A stretch of 64,000 bases of DNA. Source: Bacteroidales bacterium. Its GTDB lineage: Bacteria > Bacteroidota > Bacteroidia > Bacteroidales > UBA932. The stretch covers positions 1 through 64,000 of the forward strand of contig JAFYEZ010000035.1 of assembly GCA_017544005.1 (NCBI GenBank). The letters run 5' to 3'. The translations under genes were made by a program, and so were the position numbers. Within the stretch, counting starts at the first letter, position 1; the number at the start of each line of letters is the position of its first letter. Of this stretch, positions 1 through 7,582 are shown in pieces. The notes below the pieces were generated by a model. The model ran no database searches, was not told where the DNA came from, and saw nothing but the letters and a program-made list of their open reading frames with translations.

Positions 1-43
1 GAGTTAAGCCAAGAGGTCGGTGTACAACGGACCATTTGTACCG

Positions 44-76
44 CAAAGGTACAAATAAGGTACAAAAGTCGGCAAA
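44..76 (-). promoter_or_regulatory. Promoter for a gene left of the window
   Basis: On the minus strand TTTG (73-76) is followed after 21 nt by TACCTTTG (44-51). This fits the known Bacteroides promoter pattern, TTTG near -33 and TAnnTTTG near -7. It would drive a gene lying outside the window to the left. I see nothing else in bases 1-186. Confidence 0.45.
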
Positions 77-186
77 TAAGTTTCGAAATGCATAGAAATC
101 TAACTGTTAAACATTAAACCTCTGAACCCCTAACGAGGTATAAGTCAGTTAGATGTCGATTGATTCCGTAAGTTATTGATTATCAG

Positions 187-1581
187 CTACTTTCCGATGC
201 AGAAGTGGCTGAAGATGTTGTTCAGAATCTCTGTGTCGGACACTTCGCCGGTGATGGCGCCGATGTGGTAGAGGGCTTCGCGGAGGTCCTGGGCCAGCAG
301 GTCGGTGGGGATGTTTCCGAGGCCGGATTCCACACGGCGCAGGGCGTCGTCAGCGAGCCGGAGGGCCTCCAGATGGCGGGTGTTGGTGACCAGGGTGGAT
401 TCGGCGGCGTTGCCAAGGCTGCTCCAGGTGGCGGACAGCGCGGCGCGCAGTGCATCCAGTCCGTCGCCTTCCCTGGCCGATCCGGCCAATAAGGCGGCAT
501 TGCGGGCGGTGCTGAGCTCATACAAAGCCGTCTGTGCGGCTGTGAGAGCGGCGGGGCAGACGGCGTCCGTCTTGTTGAGCCACAGAATCAGCCGCTGGCC
601 GCTCTCCAGCGCATCGGCCACCTGCCAGGCGCTGGCCACCAGATCGGGCAGGGGAGCGGTCAGATCGAGCATTCCGATCACAATCTGCGCCAATGAGAGC
701 TTCTCGTAGGCGCGCTCGATGCCGATTTGTTCGATACGGTCTTCACTTTCCCGCAACCCGGCGGTATCGATCAGGCGGAAGAGTGTTCCATCGATATTGA
801 AGGTCTCCTCGATGGTATCGCGGGTCGTGCCGGGAATCTCTGAAACGATGGCCCGTTCCTCACCGAGCAGGGCATTCAAAAGGGTGCTTTTGCCGGCATT
901 GGTCTTGCCGACAATCGCCACGGGCACCCCGTTTTTGATGGCGTTGCCCTGGCGGAAACTCTCGATCAGCCGCCCGATATGCGACCGGACCAGGGAAAGC
1001 AGGTTGCTCAGGCGGCTGCGGTCGGCAAACTCCACATCTTCCTCGCCAAAATCCAGTTCCAATTCTAACAGGGAGGCAATCTCCAGCAGCTCCTCCCGCA
1101 TTCCGGAGAGTTCATCGCTGAATCCGCCCCGCAGCTGACTCAGGGCGATCCGGTGCGCAGCAGCGGTTTGCGAAGCAATCACATCGGCCACGGCCTCGGC
1201 CTGCGCGAGGTCCATCTTGCCGGAGAGAAAGGCGCGCTGCGTGAATTCACCGGGCTCGGCCATCCGGACGCCGGAGGCGGTAAGCAGTTCCAGAATCCGG
1301 GAAACGATATAGGGAGAGCCGTGACAGGAGAGTTCCACGCAGTCTTCCCCGGTGTAGGAGCGGGGACTGCGATAGACGGCTGCTACCACCTCATCCAGGA
1401 GGGTTTCGCCATCCTGGATCGTGCCGAAGTGCAGGGTATAACCCGGGGCATCCGTGAGGGGGGTGCTGAAGATCTCGGATACTTTGGCAACGGCAGCGGG
1501 ACCGCTCACCCGAATGAGGGAAAGCGCACCGCCGGCAGCGGTTGCAGGAGCGCAGATTGTATCGTCGAAAACCGTTCGCAT
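187..1581 (-). CDS. mnmE: tRNA uridine-5-carboxymethylaminomethyl modification GTPase MnmE
   Basis: 464 aa, the usual length for MnmE (TrmE). With MnmG it builds the cmnm5 group on wobble uridine 34 of certain tRNAs, in the cytoplasm. Seen: N-terminal tetrahydrofolate-binding domain (about 1-120), a central helical domain, an inserted Ras-like G domain with P-loop GKTNAGKS (225-232), G3 DTAG (272-275) and G4 NKTD (336-339), and the invariant C-terminal CIGK (461-464) whose Cys is needed for modification. The start is the ATG at 1581. It is transcribed alone, away from iorA, probably from a -7 box TATCTTTG at 1687-1694. Identity is secure. Confidence 0.98.
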   Translation of the reverse strand: MRTVFDDTICAPATAAGGALSLIRVSGPAAVAKVSEIFSTPLTDAPGYTLHFGTIQDGETLLDEVVAAVYRSPRSYTGEDCVELSCHGSPYIVSRILELLTASGVRMAEPGEFTQRAFLSGKMDLAQAEAVADVIASQTAAAHRIALSQLRGGFSDELSGMREELLEIASLLELELDFGEEDVEFADRSRLSNLLSLVRSHIGRLIESFRQGNAIKNGVPVAIVGKTNAGKSTLLNALLGEERAIVSEIPGTTRDTIEETFNIDGTLFRLIDTAGLRESEDRIEQIGIERAYEKLSLAQIVIGMLDLTAPLPDLVASAWQVADALESGQRLILWLNKTDAVCPAALTAAQTALYELSTARNAALLAGSAREGDGLDALRAALSATWSSLGNAAESTLVTNTRHLEALRLADDALRRVESGLGNIPTDLLAQDLREALYHIGAITGEVSDTEILNNIFSHFCIGK

Positions 1582-1622
1582 CCTCGCAAAAAAGACGAAT
1601 TTGGCTACAATTCTAAATGATA

Positions 1623-1653
1623 TTTGGAAATTGCCTTCGAATTGTTAACTTTG
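1623..1653 (+). promoter_or_regulatory. Promoter of the iorA operon
   Basis: TTTG (1623-1626), 19 nt, TAACTTTG (1646-1653): a full match to the Bacteroides -33/-7 pattern. It lies about 60 nt upstream of the iorA ATG, giving a short leader in which I see no terminator. Confidence 0.7.
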
Positions 1654-1686
1654 TGGTTTAACAAAACGATGAAGCAATTCGTCGCA

Positions 1687-1694
1687 CAAAGATA
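1687..1694 (-). promoter_or_regulatory. -7 box for mnmE
   Basis: TATCTTTG on the minus strand, about 105 bp upstream of the mnmE ATG. No clear TTTG lies 19-21 nt further upstream, so only the -7 half is supported. It sits downstream of the iorA promoter, so the two divergent transcripts would overlap for a few tens of bases. Confidence 0.45.
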
Positions 1695-1712
1695 AGAAAA
1701 TCACATAAAAAT

Positions 1713-3308
1713 ATGGCTGAGAAACAACTACTTTTGGGAGATGAAGCCGTGGCGCTCGGTGCCCTGCATGCAGGATTGAGCGGCGTCTATGCCTATCCCG
1801 GCACACCTTCCACCGAGATTACCGAATTTATTCAGGGCCATCCGCTCGCCAAGGAGGGCAACGTACACCGCCTCTGGTCCAGCAATGAAAAGACCGCCAT
1901 GGAAGGCGCGCTGGGCATGTCATACGCGGGCAAGCGCGCGCTGGTCTGCATGAAGCACGTGGGAATGAACGTCTGTATGGATCCCTTCATGGGTTCCGCC
2001 ATGACCGGCGCCAACGGCGGTCTGGTCGTAGCGGCCTGCGACGATCCCTCCATGCACAGTTCTCAGAATGAACAGGATTCCCGTTTCCTGGGCGCTTTTG
2101 CCATGATTCCGGTTTTCGAGCCTTCCTCTCAGCAGGAGGCCTACGAGATGACCCGGGCGGCATTCGACTATTCCGAGAAACGCGGCATCCCCGTGATGAT
2201 GCGTCTGACCACCCGCATGGCCCACTCCCGTGCCGTGGTGACGGAAAACCCCGAATATCGCGCACAGAATGAGATGCACACCCCGGCCCATCCGCGCCAG
2301 TGGGTCACGCTGCCGGTCAATGCGCGCGTGCGCAACCGCCAGCTTATCAAAGACTATGCTGCCTTTGAAGAAGATGCCGTCAGCTCGCCTTTCAATGCCC
2401 TGACCGACGGCCCGGACCACAGCCTGGGCATCATCGCCTGCGGTATCGCGTACAACTATCTGATGGAGAACTTCCCGGACGGCTGCCCGTATCCGGTGCT
2501 CAAGGTCTCCCAGTATCCGTTCCCGCGCGCGTTGGCTCGCCAGCTGGCCGGAATGACCGATACTCTCCTCGTACTGGAAGAGGGACAGCCGCTGGTAGAG
2601 GAGCGCCTGCGCGGCGTTTTCCCCACCGCAACCCGGATTCTGGGCCGTATCGACGAGACTGTCAACCGCGACGGCGAACTGAACCCGGATGCCGTACGCA
2701 AGGCGCTGGGGCTGCCCGCACGGGCCGAATATCCGGCTTCCCAGGTGGTTGCACCGCGTCCGCCGGCACTCTGCCAGGGTTGCGGACACCGCGATTTCTA
2801 CACCGCGCTCAACCATGTGATGCAACACTACCCGGGCGGCAAGGTGTTCAGTGATATCGGCTGCTACACGCTCGGTTATATGGCTCCGCTCAACGCAGTG
2901 GATACCTGCGTGGAGATGGGCGCTTCCTTCACGATGGCCCAGGGCGCAGCCTACAGCGGCCTCTGGCCGGCAGTGGGCGTAATTGGCGATTCCACCTTCA
3001 CCCACAGCGGAATGACCGGTCTGCTGGACGCCGTCAACGCCAAGGCGGATGTCACCCTCTGCATTTCGGACAACCTCACCACCGGCATGACGGGCGGGCA
3101 GGATTCCGCCGGAACGGGCCGGATCGAGGCCATCTGCGCCGGACTGGGCGTAGAGCCGGCGCATATCCGCACCATCATCCCGCTCCCCAAGAATTACGAG
3201 GAGATGGAGAAGGTCATCCGGGAAGAAATCGAGTACCACGGCGTCTCGGTAATCGTCAGCCGCCGCGAGTGCATCCAAACCGCTAAACGTCACGCTAAGA
3301 AACAGTAA
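1713..3308 (+). CDS. iorA: Indolepyruvate ferredoxin oxidoreductase, alpha subunit
   Basis: 531 aa. Large subunit of the TPP enzyme that oxidatively decarboxylates aryl-pyruvates (from Trp, Phe, Tyr) to aryl-acetyl-CoA while reducing a ferredoxin. The N-terminal half is the POR-type domain (YPGTPSTEI near 28-36). The C-terminal half carries the TPP/Mg region: CQGCGHRDF, then GDSTFTHSG followed by SDNLTTGMTGGQ. Archaeal-type IorA ends in an iron-sulfur ferredoxin domain. This protein stops after ECIQTAKRHAKKQ and has no CxxCxxC clusters, so electrons must pass to a separate carrier. iorB starts one base after the stop. First gene of a four-gene operon. Confidence 0.95.
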   Translation: MAEKQLLLGDEAVALGALHAGLSGVYAYPGTPSTEITEFIQGHPLAKEGNVHRLWSSNEKTAMEGALGMSYAGKRALVCMKHVGMNVCMDPFMGSAMTGANGGLVVAACDDPSMHSSQNEQDSRFLGAFAMIPVFEPSSQQEAYEMTRAAFDYSEKRGIPVMMRLTTRMAHSRAVVTENPEYRAQNEMHTPAHPRQWVTLPVNARVRNRQLIKDYAAFEEDAVSSPFNALTDGPDHSLGIIACGIAYNYLMENFPDGCPYPVLKVSQYPFPRALARQLAGMTDTLLVLEEGQPLVEERLRGVFPTATRILGRIDETVNRDGELNPDAVRKALGLPARAEYPASQVVAPRPPALCQGCGHRDFYTALNHVMQHYPGGKVFSDIGCYTLGYMAPLNAVDTCVEMGASFTMAQGAAYSGLWPAVGVIGDSTFTHSGMTGLLDAVNAKADVTLCISDNLTTGMTGGQDSAGTGRIEAICAGLGVEPAHIRTIIPLPKNYEEMEKVIREEIEYHGVSVIVSRRECIQTAKRHAKKQ

Positions 3309-3309
3309 C

Positions 3310-3891
3310 ATGAAACAGGATATCATACTTGCCGGCGTCGGAGGACAAGGCATCCTCTCGATTGCCACCGTCATCGGTTCGGCCGCCCTCGAGCAGGGCC
3401 TTTACCTGAAGCAGGCCGAGGTTCACGGCATGAGCCAGCGCGGGGGAGACGTGCAGTCGCACCTGCGCCTCTCGTCCGATCCCATTCACAGCGACCTCAT
3501 CCCGCACGGCTGTGCGGACCTGATTGTCTCCCTGGAGCCCATGGAGGCCCTGCGCTACGTGCCCTGGCTCGCCCCAGAGGGATGGATCGTGACCAATACC
3601 GCACCCTTTGTCAATATTCCCAATTACCCCGATCCGGAAGCCGTGAAGGCGGAACTGAACCGGTTCCCGCACTGCGTAGCACTGGACGTAGATGCCATGG
3701 CACAGGAGATCCATTCGCCCCGCAGCGCCAACATGATCCTGCTCGGCGCGATGGCCGCCATGCTGCAGATTCTGGATCCGGACAAGCTGCGCGACGGAAT
3801 CCGCCGCATCTTCGGCCGCAAGGGCGAAGAGATCGTCACTGCCAACATCAAGGCCTTCGATGCAGGCTTTGCATCGGCAAAACGCAGATAG
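3310..3891 (+). CDS. iorB: Indolepyruvate oxidoreductase, beta subunit
   Basis: 193 aa, the normal size for the gamma-type POR domain subunit. It pairs with IorA to form the aryl-pyruvate oxidoreductase. Seen: N-terminal GVGGQGILSIATVIG (dinucleotide-like glycine loop), then AEVHGMSQRGGDVQSHLR, the signature region of this family, and SANMILLGAM further on. The one-base spacing from iorA and two-base spacing to the next gene imply translational coupling. The subunit has no iron-sulfur motif. Confidence 0.95.
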   Translation: MKQDIILAGVGGQGILSIATVIGSAALEQGLYLKQAEVHGMSQRGGDVQSHLRLSSDPIHSDLIPHGCADLIVSLEPMEALRYVPWLAPEGWIVTNTAPFVNIPNYPDPEAVKAELNRFPHCVALDVDAMAQEIHSPRSANMILLGAMAAMLQILDPDKLRDGIRRIFGRKGEEIVTANIKAFDAGFASAKRR

Positions 3892-3893
3892 CC

Positions 3894-5204
3894 ATGGAAA
3901 AACCGATCAGCATAGAAGCGTTCAACCGCGTGCTCGCGGAAATGGATATCGATGATATCTCCCGTACCTCCATCCGCCAATGCTCGATGGTCGGCTCCAA
4001 ACTGGAAGCCATTCAGGGCGAACCCTTCTCCCACCTGGAGATTGGCGTGCCCGGCATTCCGGCTTGCACGATTGGCGTAGAGGCCCAGAAAAAGGCCATC
4101 GAGGCAGGTTATGTCTCCATCTATCCGCCCGTCCAGGGAATCCCGGAGCTCAAGAAGAATGCCTCCCGCTTTGTCAAAGCCTTCATCGACGTGGATATCG
4201 ATCCCAAGGGAATCGTTCCCACCGTGGGCTCAATGCAGGGGAGTTTGACCAGCATTCTGGAGTGCTCCCAGCTGCAGCCCGGCAAGGACACCATTCTTTA
4301 TATCTGCCCCGGTTTTTCGGCCCACGGCCGCCAGCCGGACATCCTGGGTATCAAGAACCTTTTCTTCGATGTCTATGAGTACCGTGCGGAGAACCTGCGG
4401 GACAAGCTGGAATCCTACCTGAAAGCGGGAAACATCGCCGCCATTCTCTATTCCAACCCCAACAATCCGGCCTGGATCTGCCTCTCGGAGGAGGAACTGG
4501 CCATCATCGGCGACCTGGCCAACCAGTATGACGTCATCATCCTCGAGGATATGGCCTACCTCTGCATGGATTTCCGCAAGGACATGTCCGTGCCGTTCCA
4601 ACCGCCGTTCCAGAGCACCGTGGCGCGCTATACCGATAATTATGTCCTGCTCCTCTCCGGCTCCAAGATCTTCAGCTATGCCGGCGAGCGAATCGGCCTG
4701 ACCTGCATTTCGGACAAGCTCTACGAGCGGGAGTACCCCGCCCTGAAGGAGAAGTGGGGGATCGGCCGGTTTGGCGACAATTTCATCCTGAATTACCTCT
4801 ACATCAATACTTCCGGTGCCTCGCATTCCGCCCAGTACGCCCTTTCCGCCATGCTGGAAGCATCGGCCGACGGCCGCTACAACTTTGTCAAGGAGCTGCG
4901 CGAGTACGCGCTCCGTGCCCACCGTTCCCGCCAGCTGTTTGAAGAGAACGGCTTTCACCTGGTTTACGACAAGGATATCGAGCAGACCATCAGTGATGGC
5001 TTCTTCTACACGGTGGAATACAAATCTATGGGCAACAAGGAACTGCTCGAGGCGCTGCTGCGCTGCGGCATTATCGCCATTCCGCTCAACACCACGGGAA
5101 GCGGCCAGTGCGGCATCCGGGTCTGCGTCTCCCGACTCGGCAACGACGAGGATTTCCGCCGGCTGGATGCGCATCTCAAGCTCTTTGTCCAATTAGCAGG
5201 TTAG
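3894..5204 (+). CDS. Class I/II PLP aminotransferase (probably aromatic amino acids)
   Basis: 436 aa. Fold-type I aminotransferase: SNPNNP (187-192) with the substrate and cofactor Asn, LEDMAY (217-222) with the PLP-pyridine Asp and Tyr, Schiff-base lysine K258 in SGSKIFSYAGERIG, and a C-terminal GIRVCVS region with the carboxylate-binding Arg. The ATG at 3894 is chosen because it lies two bases after the iorB stop; the frame stays open further upstream only because it overlaps iorB. Placed between iorAB and a CoA-transferase, it most plausibly converts Trp/Phe/Tyr to the aryl-pyruvates used by IorAB. Substrate is inferred from context. Confidence 0.9.
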   Translation: MEKPISIEAFNRVLAEMDIDDISRTSIRQCSMVGSKLEAIQGEPFSHLEIGVPGIPACTIGVEAQKKAIEAGYVSIYPPVQGIPELKKNASRFVKAFIDVDIDPKGIVPTVGSMQGSLTSILECSQLQPGKDTILYICPGFSAHGRQPDILGIKNLFFDVYEYRAENLRDKLESYLKAGNIAAILYSNPNNPAWICLSEEELAIIGDLANQYDVIILEDMAYLCMDFRKDMSVPFQPPFQSTVARYTDNYVLLLSGSKIFSYAGERIGLTCISDKLYEREYPALKEKWGIGRFGDNFILNYLYINTSGASHSAQYALSAMLEASADGRYNFVKELREYALRAHRSRQLFEENGFHLVYDKDIEQTISDGFFYTVEYKSMGNKELLEALLRCGIIAIPLNTTGSGQCGIRVCVSRLGNDEDFRRLDAHLKLFVQLAG

Positions 5205-5210
5205 CACGCC

Positions 5211-6506
5211 ATGAATTACGTAACCGCCGATGAGGCCGTCAAACTCGTACGCAGCGGGGATATCGTCTGCTGCCAGGGAAGTACTTCCGTTCCGGTCCTC
5301 CTGCAGGAGGCCCTTGCGCGCCGCGCTGGTGAACTGCGTGACGTACAGATCGTTTCGGGCTTCAATATCACCGAAGGGCCGGCTCCTTTCTGCAAGCCGG
5401 AATTCAAGGATTCCTTCCTGGTCAACAGCATCTTCCTCTGCGCAGATCAGCGCAAGCACGTCGCCGAGGGCTACGGCTCGCTGACGCCCTGCTTCCTGAG
5501 CGAAGTTCCGGCCCTCTTCCGCAGCGGCCAGCTGCCTGTCAGCGTGGCCTTTATCAATTGCTCGCTGCCGGATGAAAACGGCTACTGCAGCTATGGTATC
5601 GGATGCGATATCTCCGTGGCGGCCGTCGAATGTGCCCGCGTGGTGATTGCACAGGTCAACGAAAGCATTCCCTATCTCTATGGAGGCTGCCTGATCCACG
5701 AATCCCAAATCGCTGCCGCCGTGCGCTGCAACGTACCGCCCGTCGCCATGCAGTTCGGCGAGCCGACTGAGATCGAAAAGGCCATCGGCGCCAACGTGGC
5801 AGCCGAAATCCCGGACGGAGCCTGCCTGCAGATTGGCGTGGGAGGCATCCCGAACGCCATTTTGAACGGCATCAAGCACCACAAGCACCTGGGTCTCCAC
5901 ACGGAGGCAATGACCGACGGCGTCATCCGGCTGATGAAAGAAGGGGTGATCGACAACTCCCTGAAGAAGGTCCATCCGGGCGTCAGCATTGCCGCGCTCG
6001 CGCTGGGTTCCAAGGAGATGTACGAATTCATCGACCACAACAAGACCATGGAGTTCTACGATGTGGCCTACACCAACAATCCCTTCCTGATTGCCCAGAA
6101 TCCCAAGGCCTGCGCCATCAATTCCGCCCTGGAGGTGGACCTGACCGGTCAGGTGTGTGCCGACTCCATCGGAGAGATGATCTTCTCCGGCGTCGGCGGT
6201 CAGCACGACTTCATGTACGGATGTTCGCTCTCGGAAGGGGGTAAGTGCTTCATCGCGCTCCCTTCGCGCACCAACAAGGGCAAGGGAAAGATTGTCTCCA
6301 CGCTCACGCCCGGCGCCGGGGTGGTGACCACCCGCTTCCAGACCCAGTATGTGGCTACGGAATACGGCCTCGCCTTCCTGCGCGGCAAGAATCTCGCCCA
6401 GCGGGCCAAGGCGCTGATTGCCATCGCCCATCCGGACGACCGCGAAGAACTGGAAAAGGAGGCCTGCCGACGCTTCGGCTACAGCTTCCTGCGGCTGAGA
6501 GGCTGA
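5211..6506 (+). CDS. Acetyl-CoA hydrolase/transferase family CoA-transferase
   Basis: 431 aa, the usual length of the 4-hydroxybutyrate/butyrate-acetate CoA-transferase group (family I, single chain). Seen: N-terminal domain, QIGVGGIPNAIL (207-218), GLHTEAMTDG with the probable catalytic glutamate E232 that forms the acyl-CoA thioester, and GVGGQHDF in the C-terminal domain. It ends the ior operon, six bases after the aminotransferase. In this position it could move CoA from aryl-acetyl-CoA to acetate or another acid and so release aryl-acetate. Exact acyl substrate cannot be read from sequence. Confidence 0.88.
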   Translation: MNYVTADEAVKLVRSGDIVCCQGSTSVPVLLQEALARRAGELRDVQIVSGFNITEGPAPFCKPEFKDSFLVNSIFLCADQRKHVAEGYGSLTPCFLSEVPALFRSGQLPVSVAFINCSLPDENGYCSYGIGCDISVAAVECARVVIAQVNESIPYLYGGCLIHESQIAAAVRCNVPPVAMQFGEPTEIEKAIGANVAAEIPDGACLQIGVGGIPNAILNGIKHHKHLGLHTEAMTDGVIRLMKEGVIDNSLKKVHPGVSIAALALGSKEMYEFIDHNKTMEFYDVAYTNNPFLIAQNPKACAINSALEVDLTGQVCADSIGEMIFSGVGGQHDFMYGCSLSEGGKCFIALPSRTNKGKGKIVSTLTPGAGVVTTRFQTQYVATEYGLAFLRGKNLAQRAKALIAIAHPDDREELEKEACRRFGYSFLRLRG

Positions 6507-6507
6507 T

Positions 6508-7581
6508 TTACAGCCGGATCTTTACGCGAAAACCTCTGACGGTAGGCTCTTCGACAATGCCCATGACGCGGGCGCGAAGGGCCTCCGTTTCTTTTCCGTG
6601 GGGCATCGGGGACTCCGTGAGGCCTTCCGCCATGAAGTCCAGGGCGATATCGCCGGAGAGTTCCGCGTAGGTCATGCGGACGGTCAGCGGCCGCAGGCTC
6701 TTCAAATGCGTGAAAAGCATCTCCTCGACAATCTCATAGGCCAGGGCGGCCTTGTCGGAGAGGTTGTATTTGAGGCAGAACTGGTTGATGCCCGTATGGA
6801 TCTGCAGGAAGTCGAACTCGTCGCTGTCCACCTCGTACACCAGCTTCTGGATGCGGTTGACAAAGACCTTGGTGGCGCTGTGCACCGGGTGTTCGAAGAT
6901 CTGCTCCGGGGAACCGTCCTCGTAGATAATTCCCTCATTCATAAAGAAAATACGCGTGCTCACGTCGCGGGCAAACCGCATCTCGTGCGTGACGATCAGC
7001 ATGGTCATGCCCTCTTTGGCCAGCTGCCGGATGACGCTGAGCACCTCGCCGACCATCGTCGGATCAAGGGCGGAAGTCGGCTCGTCGAAGAGCAGCACTT
7101 CCGGATGCATGGCCAGCGAGCGGGCAATCGCCACACGCTGTTTCTGGCCGCCGGAGAGCGACTCGGGATAGACATCGGCCTTCTGGGCCATGCCTACCTT
7201 CTTGAGCAGTTCCAGGGCCTCCTCGTTGGCTTCTTCGCGGGTCTTGTGCAGAAGGGAGATCGGAGCGTAGGTGATGTTCTCCAGCACCGTCATGTGGTCG
7301 AACAGGTTGAAGGACTGGAAGACCATGCCCATCTTCTGGCGCATCTTGTGAAGTGGGTACCCCTTGGCCATGATATTCTCGCCGTCCACCCAGATCTCAC
7401 CGCCGGTGGGGGGCTCCAGCATGTTGATGGCTCGCAGGAGGGTACTCTTTCCGGTTCCCGAAGGGCCGATGATGCTGATGACTTCTCCTTTTTCAATTTC
7501 GCAGTTGACATCCTTCAGGACGGTGATCTGACTGCCGTCCGGATGGGTGAAGGACTTGCTTAAATGTTTGATGCTGATCAT
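6508..7581 (-). CDS. Amino-acid ABC transporter ATP-binding protein with extra C-terminal domain
   Basis: 357 aa. ATPase of a polar amino-acid (GlnQ/HisP-type) importer. Seen: Walker A GPSGTGKST (39-47), Q-loop in MVFQSFNLFDH, signature LSGGQKQR (142-149), Walker B plus D-loop LLFDEPTSALD (163-173), H-loop THEM. GlnQ proteins end near 245. This one continues for about 110 residues with a segment (SDKAALAYEIVEEML, then TVRMTYAELSGDIALDF) that reads vaguely like a GHKL/RsbW-type fold. Start: ATG at 7581, one base after the stop of the permease gene; a TTG at 7596 lies inside that gene. No stand-alone binding protein is nearby. Confidence 0.88.
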   Translation of the reverse strand: MISIKHLSKSFTHPDGSQITVLKDVNCEIEKGEVISIIGPSGTGKSTLLRAINMLEPPTGGEIWVDGENIMAKGYPLHKMRQKMGMVFQSFNLFDHMTVLENITYAPISLLHKTREEANEEALELLKKVGMAQKADVYPESLSGGQKQRVAIARSLAMHPEVLLFDEPTSALDPTMVGEVLSVIRQLAKEGMTMLIVTHEMRFARDVSTRIFFMNEGIIYEDGSPEQIFEHPVHSATKVFVNRIQKLVYEVDSDEFDFLQIHTGINQFCLKYNLSDKAALAYEIVEEMLFTHLKSLRPLTVRMTYAELSGDIALDFMAEGLTESPMPHGKETEALRARVMGIVEEPTVRGFRVKIRL

Positions 7582-7582
7582 A

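Noticed and set aside
1713..3308. IorA truncated by a frameshift
   Set aside because: No ferredoxin-like coding remains in any frame after the stop and iorB begins at once, so the short form is the native one.
3582..3893. N-terminal extension of the aminotransferase by 104 codons
   Set aside because: It overlaps iorB entirely in another frame and encodes Arg/Gln/Asp-rich filler. The ATG at 3894 starts the conserved domain.
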